From NCBI RefSeq assembly GCF_002909445.1, contig NZ_PPXC01000015.1:1-64000 (forward strand): 64,000 nt of DNA, read 5' to 3'. Source of the DNA: Arthrobacter glacialis (lineage in GTDB: Bacteria > Actinomycetota > Actinomycetes > Actinomycetales > Micrococcaceae). Below are positions 1 through 8,325 of this stretch, piece by piece (the stretch's first letter is position 1; each line of letters starts with the position of its first letter). The notes under the pieces are model-generated. The model ran no database searches. It worked only from the letters and a program-made list of their open reading frames with translations, and was not told where the DNA came from. A program made the position numbers and the translations under genes.

Positions 1-194
1 CCTACGTCGCCATCAACGACCCCAAACAACGAACTCAACAAAACGTCAATCTCTCTCAAACAGGTTGACAGATACCGCTTCTGCGCGAGGGTCGGCGTCG
101 GGGGGAGATATTGACCGTGCCTAGTTCGGTGCGCCGGAGTAATCTTGGAGTAGGGATTGTTGCACCATAGTCGCGGCGGCTGGAGGCTGAAATA
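1..194. other. Left edge, no assignable gene
   Basis: No start codon with a convincing ribosome-binding site lies here. Frame 3 is open from the window edge to a TGA at 66-68 and could be the last 21 codons of a gene outside the window, but the peptide is too short to recognise. Two TTGAC-like hexamers (65-70 and 111-116) have no well-spaced -10 partner. The segment probably holds the promoter and leader of the gene at 195. Confidence 0.3.
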
Positions 195-806
195 ATGCAT
201 CACACAGGTGGCCCTGGGTGGCGGATCACAATGGACACGTGCAGTCCAATGCTGACGGCCCTGTATCTTCGGGATGTGGCAGGCCTGGACGGTGCTGGCA
301 CCCCGGCCCTTTCCCATGTGGCCCCCACTGTCCGGGCAGCAGATCATTCGCTGCTGACCTCCGGAGTGGGAGGCGCTGAAGCCTTGCGGGACCAATGGGA
401 GGTGTGGTGGAACAGGCTGCTACAAAATTTCCCTGACAATCAACAAAAGCTGACCCCTCCGGACTTCCCCGAGCTAGGTGGCATGCCTGCCCTGCAACGG
501 GTGGCACATGCCCACTACGGCGCCGCCGTCACCTGGTCACGGGAACAGGCACAGCTGTACGCCCTGATGGCCGCTCAGCGGGAAACTCTGGGCGGGCACA
601 AGATTCTGGCTGACCTGGTGGAAAACCGGGAGCTGGAACTGGGCCGCCGGGCACGGGAATTTACCCTGAGCATTGTGGAAGTTCCGCTCGCCGAACAGCG
701 GGCCTGGTTCATAGAACCAGACCGGTTGATCATGAGTTCCCATCTCATGGATGACCCACAAGCATTTTGCAGCTACGTTCAACCAGTAGTGGAACTGCTG
801 GTCTAA
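195..806 (+). CDS. Hypothetical protein, 203 aa
   Basis: A soluble protein of 203 residues that I do not recognise. The ATG at 195 follows a GGAGG at about 182-186 with roughly 8 nt spacing, so this start is preferred over the internal Met 13. The sequence has no signal peptide, membrane segment or metal-binding motif; it is mixed alpha/beta with a charged middle (the ENRELELGRR region near residue 145). It stops 6 bp before the convergent stop of the membrane protein at 813, so the two share a very tight 3' border with no room for a terminator. Function is unknown; that it is a real gene is supported by length, RBS and GC-typical codon use. Confidence 0.6.
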   Translation: MHHTGGPGWRITMDTCSPMLTALYLRDVAGLDGAGTPALSHVAPTVRAADHSLLTSGVGGAEALRDQWEVWWNRLLQNFPDNQQKLTPPDFPELGGMPALQRVAHAHYGAAVTWSREQAQLYALMAAQRETLGGHKILADLVENRELELGRRAREFTLSIVEVPLAEQRAWFIEPDRLIMSSHLMDDPQAFCSYVQPVVELLV

Positions 807-812
807 CGGACG

Positions 813-1706
813 CTACTGATTGACGGGTGGCGCAGCCGTCATGACCACGCTCAACTGACCGGGATCCGCTGCACTTACAGCCTGCCAACCCACATTGTGC
901 CCGCCCTCATTGGCCGTGCGGTCCCACATCTTTCCGGCGTAGCTGATCTGTGAAATGCCAAACTGTTCTGCATTGGCCAACAGCCAGTGGGCCGTGGTCC
1001 AGCCAGCCGCGTCGTCGACATCCATGAGCACGCTGACGCTGCCGTCGGCAGCAGCGGCGGTAGTGAACGGCACCTGGCCCATGACCGAGGCCATGGCCGC
1101 AGCCATGGCTTCGGGAGTGCTGGCGACGGTGGCCGGTGGCAGTGTGCAGTTCAGGGCCTGCGGTGTCTGCCCGGTCAGTGCTGAGGCAAAAGCCCGGGAG
1201 AGAGTCTCGTGCTGGGCGTAGGCATGCGGATAGCCAGAACGCTGCACAATCTGGGCGGCGTCGTTGATGGACATATCCACGTAGCCGGGCACTTTCGCCA
1301 AGACGTCATAAAACGCGTTGGCGGAGTACAGCGGATCCATGATTTGTTCCACGGTTCCCCAGTCCTGGGACGGGCGCTGCTGGAACAAGCCCACCGAATC
1401 CAAATCACCGTAGTCAATATTGCGCAGCTTGGATTCCTGCAAAGCAGTGGCAAGGGCAATCGATGCGGCACGTGCAGGCATGCCGCGCTGCACAGCCACC
1501 GCGGCGATCAACGCTGCGTTTTGGCTTTGATCCAAAGCCAAACGGTAGCTCGTTTCCCCCACAGTGGCCGTGCAGCCCAGCGACAAGCCAGGGGCAAGAG
1601 CATCCCTGAAAGTGTTGCTCAGCCAGACGCCGCCGCCAATGAGGAGGCCGGCGCTGATCGCCGCAACGCTCAACCACGCAACAATGCGCCGACTGGCTCT
1701 GCTCAT
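813..1706 (-). CDS. Membrane-anchored lytic-transglycosylase-like protein
   Basis: This 297-aa protein has one N-terminal membrane segment (about residues 10-32) and an extracytoplasmic body. The stretch ALQESKL (Glu 91) followed by DSVGLFQQRPSQDWGT (about 103-118) matches the actinobacterial family related to soluble lytic transglycosylases, where the Glu corresponds to the catalytic acid and GLFQ is the conserved helper motif. A peptidoglycan-cleaving role is therefore plausible but unproven; databases often carry the unsupported name heavy metal transporter for this family. It lies 48 bp downstream of dapD on the same strand and could share its transcript. Confidence 0.6.
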   Translation of the reverse strand: MSRASRRIVAWLSVAAISAGLLIGGGVWLSNTFRDALAPGLSLGCTATVGETSYRLALDQSQNAALIAAVAVQRGMPARAASIALATALQESKLRNIDYGDLDSVGLFQQRPSQDWGTVEQIMDPLYSANAFYDVLAKVPGYVDMSINDAAQIVQRSGYPHAYAQHETLSRAFASALTGQTPQALNCTLPPATVASTPEAMAAAMASVMGQVPFTTAAAADGSVSVLMDVDDAAGWTTAHWLLANAEQFGISQISYAGKMWDRTANEGGHNVGWQAVSAADPGQLSVVMTAAPPVNQ

Positions 1707-1754
1707 GGTTGCCCGACTAATGCTTGAGTGGACCCGCCGGTGGCGGGGGAGCCA

Positions 1755-2744
1755 CTAGTTGGCATGCAGGATCTCGTTGAGGGCAACGGTGGTGCCCTTG
1801 CGGGGAAGGGCTTCAACGCCACCTGTGGTGGAGTTGCGGCGGAACAGCAGATTGGCCACACCGGAGAGTTCGCTGGCCTTGACCACCACAGCCGTGTCTT
1901 CGCCGTCGGCGTCCTTGGGGCCCAAAACACGCACCCGGGTGCCTGCGGTGACGTAAAGGCCTGCCTCCACCACTGAGTCGTCGCCAATGCTGATGCCAAC
2001 ACCGGAGTTGGCGCCGAGCAGGACGCGTTCACCCAAGGTGATGCGCTCCCGGCCGCCACCGGACAGGGTGCCCATGATAGACGCGCCACCACCAACATCG
2101 GTGCCGTCACCAACCACCACCCCGGCTGAGATACGGCCTTCCACCATGGACGTGCCCAAGGTGCCGGCGTTGAAGTTCACAAAGCCTTCGTGCATGACAG
2201 TGGTTCCTTCGGCCAGGTGGGCGCCCAAACGGACCCTGTCGGCGTCAGCAACGCGGACACCTGCGGGGATCACATAGTCAACCATGCGCGGGAACTTGTC
2301 CACCGAGTAGACAGTTACTGGACCGCGACGGCGCAGCTTGGCACGGGTGAGCTCAAAGCCTTCCACGGCGGCTGGGCCAAAGTTGGTCCACACCACGTTG
2401 GCCAGCTTGCCGAAGATGCCGTCCAAGTTGATGCTGTTCGGTGCCACCAAACGGTGTGAAAGCAGGTGCAGGCGGAGGTAAGCGTCCACGGCGTCGGCCG
2501 GGTCGGCATCCAGGTTGATCTGGGCGAATACTACCCGCTGGACCACGCCGCGGTCGGCGTCTTCGCCAGCCTCAGCCAATGCTGCGAGCTCGGCGCTGGC
2601 CTCTGGGGCGTTGCCCAGAGCATCTGTGGCCGTACCCAATTCCGGGGCGGGGAACCACACGTCAAGAACATCACCGGAGCTGGTGATGCTGGCGAGGCCG
2701 AAGCCATAGGCGGAACGTTCTGTCGCTGCAACTGTGAGAGTCAT
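1755..2744 (-). CDS. dapD: 2,3,4,5-tetrahydropyridine-2,6-dicarboxylate N-succinyltransferase (DapD)
   Basis: DapD transfers succinate from succinyl-CoA to tetrahydrodipicolinate in the succinylase branch of lysine and meso-diaminopimelate synthesis, in the cytoplasm. The 329-aa length and N-terminus fit the long actinobacterial DapD type. From about residue 170 to 285 the sequence is a hexapeptide-repeat left-handed beta helix, seen as recurring small-residue turns such as [17 protein letters not shown] and [19 protein letters not shown]. In many actinobacteria dapD and dapE are adjacent and divergent; here dapE is found about 7 kb away at 9847, with a glycosyltransferase group and a SigK island in between. 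Confidence in the function is high. Confidence 0.95.
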   Translation of the reverse strand: MTLTVAATERSAYGFGLASITSSGDVLDVWFPAPELGTATDALGNAPEASAELAALAEAGEDADRGVVQRVVFAQINLDADPADAVDAYLRLHLLSHRLVAPNSINLDGIFGKLANVVWTNFGPAAVEGFELTRAKLRRRGPVTVYSVDKFPRMVDYVIPAGVRVADADRVRLGAHLAEGTTVMHEGFVNFNAGTLGTSMVEGRISAGVVVGDGTDVGGGASIMGTLSGGGRERITLGERVLLGANSGVGISIGDDSVVEAGLYVTAGTRVRVLGPKDADGEDTAVVVKASELSGVANLLFRRNSTTGGVEALPRKGTTVALNEILHAN

Positions 2745-2832
2745 GGTCCTAAGTTTATCGGCACTCGATGAAGTCGGTGACAGCCGGGGCCCAGCATGTC
2801 AACAGGCCAGTGCTACCAAGCACCAAAGATTG

Positions 2833-2865
2833 TCTTGATCGACTCTTGATGCACTCTTGTTCCTT
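2833..2865. promoter_or_regulatory. Three direct repeats with 11-bp period upstream of GT2 gene
   Basis: TCTTG occurs at 2833, 2844 and 2855, each in the unit TCTTGnnnnAC or a close variant, giving an exact 11-bp period (one helical turn). The array lies about 90 bp upstream of the glycosyltransferase start and between divergent genes. It looks like a site for a regulator that binds one face of the helix in tandem. No regulator can be named. Confidence 0.35.
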
Positions 2866-2951
2866 TCCTGACGGTTTCTTATCCGTTGGCTGAGTTGCCA
2901 CTGCCATAGTGAGAAAACGGCAAAGAAAACACAAACAAAGGGAGGAATTCG

Positions 2952-4100
2952 ATGCACACTCAACACACTATTGGTGCGGGGATTCTTCCCACCGTTTCGG
3001 CAGACGCCGCAGAGGTTTCGACACAGGGATCCCACAGGGCCGTTGGCGGGGTGGTGACAGTTTTGGTCCCCGCTCACAATGAAGCCGAAGCAATCATCGA
3101 GACGCTGGAATCGCTCGGCCAGCAAACGCGTAGGCCCGATCGGGTAATTGTCATTGCGGACAACTGCACTGACGCCACCGAGCAGCTCGCTTTGTCCTAC
3201 GGTGCGGAAGTAATCTGCACCGTGGGAAACACGGACAAGAAGGCCGGTGCATTGAACTTTGCACTGGGGTGGCTCCTCGCAGACGCGCACCCAGATGACC
3301 TCATTCTGGTCCAGGACGCCGACTCACAGCTCTCGGCGGATTTCATTGAGAACGCAGTGTGCCACTTGAGTGCGGACACCATGCTGGGGGCTGTTGGCGG
3401 GGTGTTTCGGGGCGGTCCCGGGGGCGGCTTTGTTGGCCATCTGCAGCGCAATGAGTACGCCCGGTATGCCCGGGATGTGAAACGGCTCCACGGGAAATGC
3501 TTGGTGGTGACGGGAACCGCAGCACTGTTCCGGGTGCAAACACTCAAGGGCGTATCAGCGGCCAGGGTTAACGGTTCACTTCCGGCCGGCAACGGCCACG
3601 GCGGGGTTTATGACACTTCTGTCCTGACGGAAGACAACGAACTGTCATTCGCGTTGCTGACTCTGGGTTACAGCATTGCCTCGCCGGCCGACTGCACGCT
3701 GGTCACGGAAGTCATGCCAAGCTGGCGCGAACTGTGGGCCCAACGGCTTCGGTGGAAGCGGGGCGCCGTGGAGAACTGCGTGCAGTATGGCTGGACCAAG
3801 GTCACGCGCCCCTACTGGGGCCGCCAGGTCCTGTCGATGATCGGCGTTCTTGTCACCATCGCCTACTTCTCTTCCATAGCGGTTGCCCTGGGTTCAGGGG
3901 CCGGTCTGCACATCCGCGCATTCTGGATGGCAGTGACAGGCGTTTTCGTGCTCGAGCGGATTGTGACGGTGCGGCTCAGGGGCTGGAAGTACATGCTGTT
4001 GGCGGCCACCATGTACGAGACAGTCATCGACCTGTTCCTGCAAGTGGTTCACGCCAAGGCTTACTTGGATGCAATTTTTAACAAGAAGAAAGTTTGGTAA
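2952..4100 (+). CDS. Processive family 2 glycosyltransferase, membrane
   Basis: This 382-aa protein has the GT2 fold of polysaccharide synthases such as cellulose, hyaluronan and poly-N-acetylglucosamine synthases. Visible motifs in order are VLVPAHNEAEAI (about 37-48), Asp 70 in VIADNCTD, the DxD-type QDADSQ (121-126), TEDNE (227-231, catalytic base region) and QRLRW (264-268), the QxxRW signature of processive enzymes. Two to three membrane segments follow (about 294-315, 324-338, 348-366). A strong GGGAGGAATT precedes the ATG. It is followed by a 54-aa membrane peptide and faces a secreted GH16-like protein, so synthesis and trimming of an exopolysaccharide is a reasonable inference; the sugar is unknown. 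Confidence 0.85.
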   Translation: MHTQHTIGAGILPTVSADAAEVSTQGSHRAVGGVVTVLVPAHNEAEAIIETLESLGQQTRRPDRVIVIADNCTDATEQLALSYGAEVICTVGNTDKKAGALNFALGWLLADAHPDDLILVQDADSQLSADFIENAVCHLSADTMLGAVGGVFRGGPGGGFVGHLQRNEYARYARDVKRLHGKCLVVTGTAALFRVQTLKGVSAARVNGSLPAGNGHGGVYDTSVLTEDNELSFALLTLGYSIASPADCTLVTEVMPSWRELWAQRLRWKRGAVENCVQYGWTKVTRPYWGRQVLSMIGVLVTIAYFSSIAVALGSGAGLHIRAFWMAVTGVFVLERIVTVRLRGWKYMLLAATMYETVIDLFLQVVHAKAYLDAIFNKKKVW

Positions 4101-4105
4101 GGAAT

Positions 4106-4270
4106 ATGTACGACAACCCAGCAGCCCCCATGGCCGCAGGAGCAGGATCGGCAGCACTCGCCATGACCGGAGCTGGCCAGCTGTTTTGGTTCGCCTTGGC
4201 AGCATTCGCAATGCTGGCACTCGGCATGGCTGTCAAGCGTATTGTTCCGGTGCGCAAGCGCAAGGCGTAG
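4106..4270 (+). CDS. Small single-pass membrane peptide, 54 aa
   Basis: A 54-codon reading frame starts 5 bp after the glycosyltransferase stop, with GGTAAGGA just upstream serving as a possible ribosome-binding site. The peptide is MYDNPAAPM at its start, then an Ala/Gly-rich segment, one hydrophobic helix (about residues 25-43, LFWFALAAFAMLALGMAV) and a basic tail ending VRKRKA. That layout (short polar N-terminus, one helix, positive C-terminus) suggests an N-out membrane peptide, possibly an accessory subunit of the upstream synthase. A strong terminator follows at once. No homologue is recognised; the case rests on spacing, coding-like composition and layout. Confidence 0.6.
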   Translation: MYDNPAAPMAAGAGSAALAMTGAGQLFWFALAAFAMLALGMAVKRIVPVRKRKA

Positions 4271-4287
4271 CGAACGCCTTGCCTGCC

Positions 4288-4333
4288 CAGTGGCCGGGAA
4301 CTGCGAAGTTCCCTTCGCAGTTCCCGGCCACTG
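4288..4333. terminator. Perfect 21-bp hairpin between convergent genes
   Basis: Arms 4288-4308 and 4313-4333 are exact reverse complements around a TTCC loop. It separates the plus-strand glycosyltransferase pair from the minus-strand GH16-like gene that ends at 4339, so it most likely serves both as a bidirectional terminator. Confidence 0.75.
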
Positions 4334-4338
4334 TGGTC

Positions 4339-5490
4339 TTACTTGATGGGTGCGGTAAATGCAGAGTCCTTGGACACTGTGGTGTAGCCGGACTTGGATC
4401 CGGTGACACGCACCATCATGGTTTTGTTAGCGTCGGCTTTGACCAGCTTGTAGGTTTTTCCCGTTGCCCCCGTGACGGCTGCGCCCGAGCGGTACCACTG
4501 GTACTGGAAGGTTGCGCCCGAGGTCCATGTGCCGGGGTTGGCCGTCAATGTGCTGCCCGTCCGCAATGTCCCGCTGATGGTGGGTGTAGGGGCAGTGAGC
4601 GTCAACGGTTCGCTGGCCGGCGGGGTGAAGGAAAAGTCACGAATAGTGACAGTTTCCGGGGCAACGTGTGCCGGATCGCCGCCGCCGCCTCCGGTTACCC
4701 AGAGGTTGAAGTGGATGGCTTCCTTGGCGGGTACCGGCACAGTGGAGCCCACCATGACAGTGCGTTTGAGTAAGGTTCCCGTGTAGCCCTCGCCAGCATA
4801 CGTTTCAAAGGTTAGCTTGCCCGGTTCCCACACCATCTTGTGGGTCAGGATGAGGTCACTTGTCACGTCAAAGGTGATGGTGCTGTTTCCTTCGCCAGGC
4901 GGCTTGCCGGCGTCGAACCAGTAGCCGTGCCCTTGGGTGACGGGCCAGGACTCGCCGTAGCTGGCTCCGCCGCCCCAAGCGGAGGCTTCGCACAAATCGA
5001 TTTCGTTGAACCCTGGCGTCGCCTCCGGGTCGTAGGTGAACAGACAGCCCCAGACCACTTCCTTCGCCAGCGCACTGACGTCCTTCTCCACCGTGGTGCT
5101 GTAGGTGCCATAGCCGAACCCTTCCCGCGTCGACTGGAACTCCGCGCCGGCCGGTGCGGATCCGCTCGGATTGGACAGCGTCATGGTGACATGGCCGTTC
5201 GCATCGGGGCTGCTGACGTTGGCCGGATCGAAGCTCTGGTTGTATTGCGGGGCTCCGCCCCAGAAACGCTTCTGCCAGTTGAAGCCCTTCCACGCAAAAC
5301 TGCCAACCGGTCCAGGATCCTCCGCCATGGGAGTGGTGTCAGCGGCGTGGGAGGGAACCACCCCCACCATCATGCACAGGCCCACCGCCACGACGAGGGC
5401 CAGATGATGGACCCTCGTGGGAAAATGCCCCACCTTGGTGGGTTTCGACTCGCCCCTCATGTGAAGAAACGCAATTACCGTCCGTGACAT
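4339..5490 (-). CDS. Secreted GH16-like glycoside hydrolase with C-terminal Ig-like domain
   Basis: A 383-aa exported protein. The start at 5490 is chosen because GGAGGT lies 7 nt upstream; a longer frame reaches 5595 without a ribosome-binding site. Residues about 28-51 form a signal peptide ending near SHAADTTP. The central domain (about 60-290) is concanavalin-A-like, with FNEIDLCEAS carrying the ExDxxE pattern of family 16 glycoside hydrolases (laminarinase/lichenase type). The last 85 residues form an Ig-like domain with the PGTWTSGATFQYQWYRSG motif common in actinobacterial exoproteins. It probably binds and cuts a beta-glucan-like polymer. Its position opposite a processive GT2 suggests both act on the same extracellular glycan. 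Confidence 0.75.
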   Translation of the reverse strand: MSRTVIAFLHMRGESKPTKVGHFPTRVHHLALVVAVGLCMMVGVVPSHAADTTPMAEDPGPVGSFAWKGFNWQKRFWGGAPQYNQSFDPANVSSPDANGHVTMTLSNPSGSAPAGAEFQSTREGFGYGTYSTTVEKDVSALAKEVVWGCLFTYDPEATPGFNEIDLCEASAWGGGASYGESWPVTQGHGYWFDAGKPPGEGNSTITFDVTSDLILTHKMVWEPGKLTFETYAGEGYTGTLLKRTVMVGSTVPVPAKEAIHFNLWVTGGGGGDPAHVAPETVTIRDFSFTPPASEPLTLTAPTPTISGTLRTGSTLTANPGTWTSGATFQYQWYRSGAAVTGATGKTYKLVKADANKTMMVRVTGSKSGYTTVSKDSAFTAPIK

Positions 5491-5714
5491 AGCCGAGACC
5501 TCCGCTGTTAGGTACCCCGGTGACCACCATGGTCCCGCGGTTGGCAAGCCGGATTGGTCCGGTTGCCCGCAATTCTGGGCATCTGCCCAGTACATTCGCT
5601 ACAAACCCCACCCAAAGGATGCAACCCAATGATTATGGAACATGTCACTGAACTTTGGGGAAAAATCTTTTTTGACTTGCTGACGCACCATGGCCAAGGA
5701 AGTGGATTAAAGAA

Positions 5715-5765
5715 AAAAAGGAGGCATTGGCGGGGGAGTAACTCCCCGGCCAATGCCTCCTTTTT
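5715..5765 (-). terminator. Rho-independent terminator of the molybdoenzyme gene
   Basis: A GGAGGCATTGGC stem with a second GGGGAG/CTCCCC block and a 3-nt loop is flanked by an A-run on the left and a T-run on the right of the plus strand. Read on the minus strand it is a hairpin followed by a long T tract, directly after the gene that ends at 5774. The flanking runs would also let it work in the other direction. Confidence 0.85.
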
Positions 5766-5773
5766 GGTTGTGA

Positions 5774-7378
5774 CTAGGTGACATTGAAGGTGATGGAATG
5801 CCAGCCCGTGGAACCATCGGGTTCCGGTGGCGCCTGCTGTTCAATCTGCAATTCGCCGTCAGCGTCATAGGCGCGGACCCGTACTTTGTGAGTTCCGGCA
5901 GGGGCGTTGTCCCAGATGTACGACCATTGGCGCCAGGTGTCCACCGATGCTTCGTCCGCCAACTGCGCGACTTGCCATGCGCCGCCGTCGAGCTGTATCT
6001 CCACCTTGGAAATGCCCTTGGTTTGGGCCCATGCACTGCCGCCAATGGAAACCTTCCCGGCGGGCACCCTGCCCAAGGCGCGTGGCACTTCAATGCGTGA
6101 TGCAGTCTTGATGGGACCGTGTGAGGACCAGCCGCGCGAGGTCCAGTAGCCGGCCTTTTCGGCGAAGGTGGTGACTTCCAAGTCCACAACCCATTTGGTG
6201 GCTGAAACAAAGCCATACAGGCCTGGGACAACCATGCGCACGGGGAAACCGTGATCCAACGGAAGCGGGTCACCGTTCATGCCCACTGCGAGCATCGCAT
6301 TGCGGTCGTCCTGCAGCACGGGCAGGGGGGTTGAGGCGCTGAAACCGTCGATGCTGGTGGAGAGCACCATGTCGGCGCCGTCCTTGGGCTTGGCCCGGGC
6401 AAGCACCTCACGCAAGGGGAATCCGAGCCATTTTGCGTTGCCGGCCAAGTTGCCGCCCACCACGTTGGAGACGCAGGTCAAGGTCACGTAGCTCTCGATG
6501 AGTTCGGAGGCCAGGAGCTCGTCAAAGTCCATGGTGAATTCTTCCTCCACCATGCCGTGGACGCGCAATTTCCAGGACGACGGGTCGATTTCCGGCACAA
6601 TCAGGGCCGTGTCGATCCGGTAAAAGTCTGCGTTGGGAGTCACGAAGGGCGTCACGCCCTCAACAGGCGCTTGGACGCCGGCAGGCAGCGCGGCTGCCTT
6701 GGTCTTCGGGGTGGGGAGTTTCAAGGCTTCGCGGACTGTGTTGACTGCGTTGCGCGTGGTGGCAAGGACTGTCCCACCAATACCCACCACGACGGCGATC
6801 CCTGCCAAGGCTGCCGAGCGCAAGATAAAGGAGCGCCGGCTGGGGCCGGTATCCGGTACCGGCTGTGCAGCTGCTGCCGGGCTCGTGTTTACCGGCGTGT
6901 CCGCTGGGTGTGGTTTGACTTTGCTTGGCGGCGTCAAGTACCTCAGGGCCCACAGGCCTGCTGCTGTTCCCAGCAGGAGCGGTACCAGATCAAAGATGCT
7001 GGCGCCGGCTCGGGTAATGATGCACAGTGCCATGACGACGGCAAAGCCCAGCACCATGGCCGAGCCCGCCTTGAGGCTTTTGCGCGCCACAACACCTGCC
7101 GCTGCCGCCAGGAGTGCTGCAGCAATGGTCATGGAGATCAGTAGGACCATTTTGTCATTGGTGCCAAACGTGGCAATGGCGAAGTTCTTCATCCATTTGG
7201 GGGTGAAGTCAATGAAGGTTGATCCCACGGACGTCAGGGGGGAGGCAACAGGTCCGAAGAATGCCGCGACGAGTTGGGCTACCGCAAAGAGGACCCCGGC
7301 GGAAATGACTCCCGCCAGGGCGCCGTCCAGAATTGCCCGCCTGTTCTGTTGCCTTGTCGCCGTGCTCTGCTTGCCCAT
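5774..7378 (-). CDS. Membrane-anchored YedY/sulfite-oxidase-like molybdopterin oxidoreductase
   Basis: A 534-aa protein with four membrane helices in the first 150 residues, then a linker, an RR-containing hydrophobic segment (SRRSFILRSAALAG, about 180-194, Tat-like) and an extracytoplasmic molybdopterin domain. TLTCVSN (299-305) carries Cys 302, the expected molybdenum ligand of the sulfite oxidase family. The C-terminal 100 residues match the Mo-cofactor dimerisation domain (VSIGGSAWAQ onward). The start at 7378 follows AAGGATCCTGAT; longer frames upstream lack an RBS. The substrate is unknown; related enzymes reduce methionine sulfoxide or oxidise sulfite. It is the last gene of the SigK island and has a SigK-type promoter motif at 7441-7470. 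Confidence 0.85.
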   Translation of the reverse strand: MGKQSTATRQQNRRAILDGALAGVISAGVLFAVAQLVAAFFGPVASPLTSVGSTFIDFTPKWMKNFAIATFGTNDKMVLLISMTIAAALLAAAAGVVARKSLKAGSAMVLGFAVVMALCIITRAGASIFDLVPLLLGTAAGLWALRYLTPPSKVKPHPADTPVNTSPAAAAQPVPDTGPSRRSFILRSAALAGIAVVVGIGGTVLATTRNAVNTVREALKLPTPKTKAAALPAGVQAPVEGVTPFVTPNADFYRIDTALIVPEIDPSSWKLRVHGMVEEEFTMDFDELLASELIESYVTLTCVSNVVGGNLAGNAKWLGFPLREVLARAKPKDGADMVLSTSIDGFSASTPLPVLQDDRNAMLAVGMNGDPLPLDHGFPVRMVVPGLYGFVSATKWVVDLEVTTFAEKAGYWTSRGWSSHGPIKTASRIEVPRALGRVPAGKVSIGGSAWAQTKGISKVEIQLDGGAWQVAQLADEASVDTWRQWSYIWDNAPAGTHKVRVRAYDADGELQIEQQAPPEPDGSTGWHSITFNVT

Positions 7379-7440
7379 ATCAGGATCCTTAGAACGCTTG
7401 CTTGTTCTACCGCAGGTTCCTGAAGTAGAAGTACTTGCAG

Positions 7441-7470
7441 GTACTTCGGAGCCGAAAGCCCACCGGATTG
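7441..7470 (-). promoter_or_regulatory. Putative SigK-type promoter of the molybdoenzyme gene
   Basis: On the minus strand CAATCC (7470-7465), 15 bases, then CCGAAGTAC (7449-7441). The same two elements with the same 15-base spacing occur before the fasciclin gene at 9794-9765, and five further bases (CGGCT) next to the second element are also shared. The second element resembles the CCGAAT -10 reported for mycobacterial SigK. It ends 62 nt before the start codon. The -35-like half lies inside the loop and 3' arm of the rskA terminator. Confidence 0.55.
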
Positions 7471-7482
7471 CTCCGGTGGGCT
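7457..7482 (-). terminator. Perfect 11-bp hairpin after rskA
   Basis: On the minus strand AGCCCACCGGA-GCAA-TCCGGTGGGCT forms a perfect stem with a GCAA tetraloop, followed by TTTCGG. It lies 24 nt after the rskA stop. The short T run makes it a modest terminator, perhaps allowing partial read-through into the molybdoenzyme gene. Confidence 0.6.
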
Positions 7483-7506
7483 GATTCCTAGCAGAGAACA
7501 AACTGC

Positions 7507-8325
7507 CTAGATGGCTTGCACCACTATGGGAGTTGTGGTGGGAGCGGGCGAACCGCCGGCTGGTTCCACCGTGATGCCCACATGCGTTGCGCCGCCCACG
7601 GGCCCGTTGAGTACCTGCATGCCAGGGGCTTCCGGGTCGGCATGATCCATAAGGCCTGCCGGTACTGCGCCTGCTGCCGAGATGAACCACAGTTCATAGG
7701 TCTTGCCTTCCGGAGGTGCCGGCATGCCGCTGACCATGACTGCCGCCCTGTTTGCCTTGCCCGACGACGCCACGGTGACGGTTCCGCCGTCGGACAATGC
7801 GGTGGTGGCGATTTTGGCGTCGGGTGAACCCACGATGCTGAGCATGGCCTCCTGCTGGGCCGCAGCAGCCTTCTGCTGTGCCTCGATGGCAACGAGCTTT
7901 TCCTCCATGTCCCGTTGCGTTGCGTTTTGGCCGGCAACCCAGCCACCCACGCCAACTCCGGCAAAAATGGTCAGGGCTGCTGCTGCGCTCAGGGCCGGCA
8001 ACCAGGGGCTGCGGCTGCCCTTGTTGAGCTGTTGTGCGGCGGTCTGAGAAGGGCGCCGCCTGGCCGATGAAATGTCCCTGACCACTGAGCTGGCTGGCAG
8101 TTGGCGGGTGTTGCGAATGGCGGCCATGACATCTGCCTTCAACGCGGCCGGAGGGTCTTCTGTGGCTGTGCCGTAGGCGAGAAGGGCAGCTGTCTCGCTG
8201 AGGCTGCGTACTTCTTCCAGAGTTTCTGCGTCCGTCAATGCGTAGCGCTCAAACTCGTTGCGTTCGCTGCTCTCCAGGGCATTCAAGGCGTAGGAGCCGG
8301 TGAGTAAATGCAATTGCTTTTCCAT
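7507..8325 (-). CDS. rskA: Anti-sigma factor RskA (regulator of SigK)
   Basis: RskA binds SigK in the cytoplasm and holds it inactive until regulated proteolysis releases it. The 272-aa protein has the family layout: N-terminal sigma-binding segment (about 1-75, beginning LLTGSYALNALES), one membrane helix (about 109-131), a Gln/Ala-rich coiled stretch and an extracytoplasmic RskA domain with KTYELWFI (about 210) and GGATHVGITVEPAGG. The ATG at 8325 overlaps the sigK stop (TGATG) and has AGGAG 7 nt upstream; a GTG one codon earlier is less well spaced. The overlap implies translational coupling with sigK. Confidence 0.9.
   Translation of the reverse strand: MEKQLHLLTGSYALNALESSERNEFERYALTDAETLEEVRSLSETAALLAYGTATEDPPAALKADVMAAIRNTRQLPASSVVRDISSARRRPSQTAAQQLNKGSRSPWLPALSAAAALTIFAGVGVGGWVAGQNATQRDMEEKLVAIEAQQKAAAAQQEAMLSIVGSPDAKIATTALSDGGTVTVASSGKANRAAVMVSGMPAPPEGKTYELWFISAAGAVPAGLMDHADPEAPGMQVLNGPVGGATHVGITVEPAGGSPAPTTTPIVVQAI

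Noticed and set aside
1209-1727. 172-aa frame opposite the membrane protein at 813-1706
   Set aside because: It is the complement of a well-supported gene with a conserved GLFQQRP motif; no RBS and no recognisable domain.
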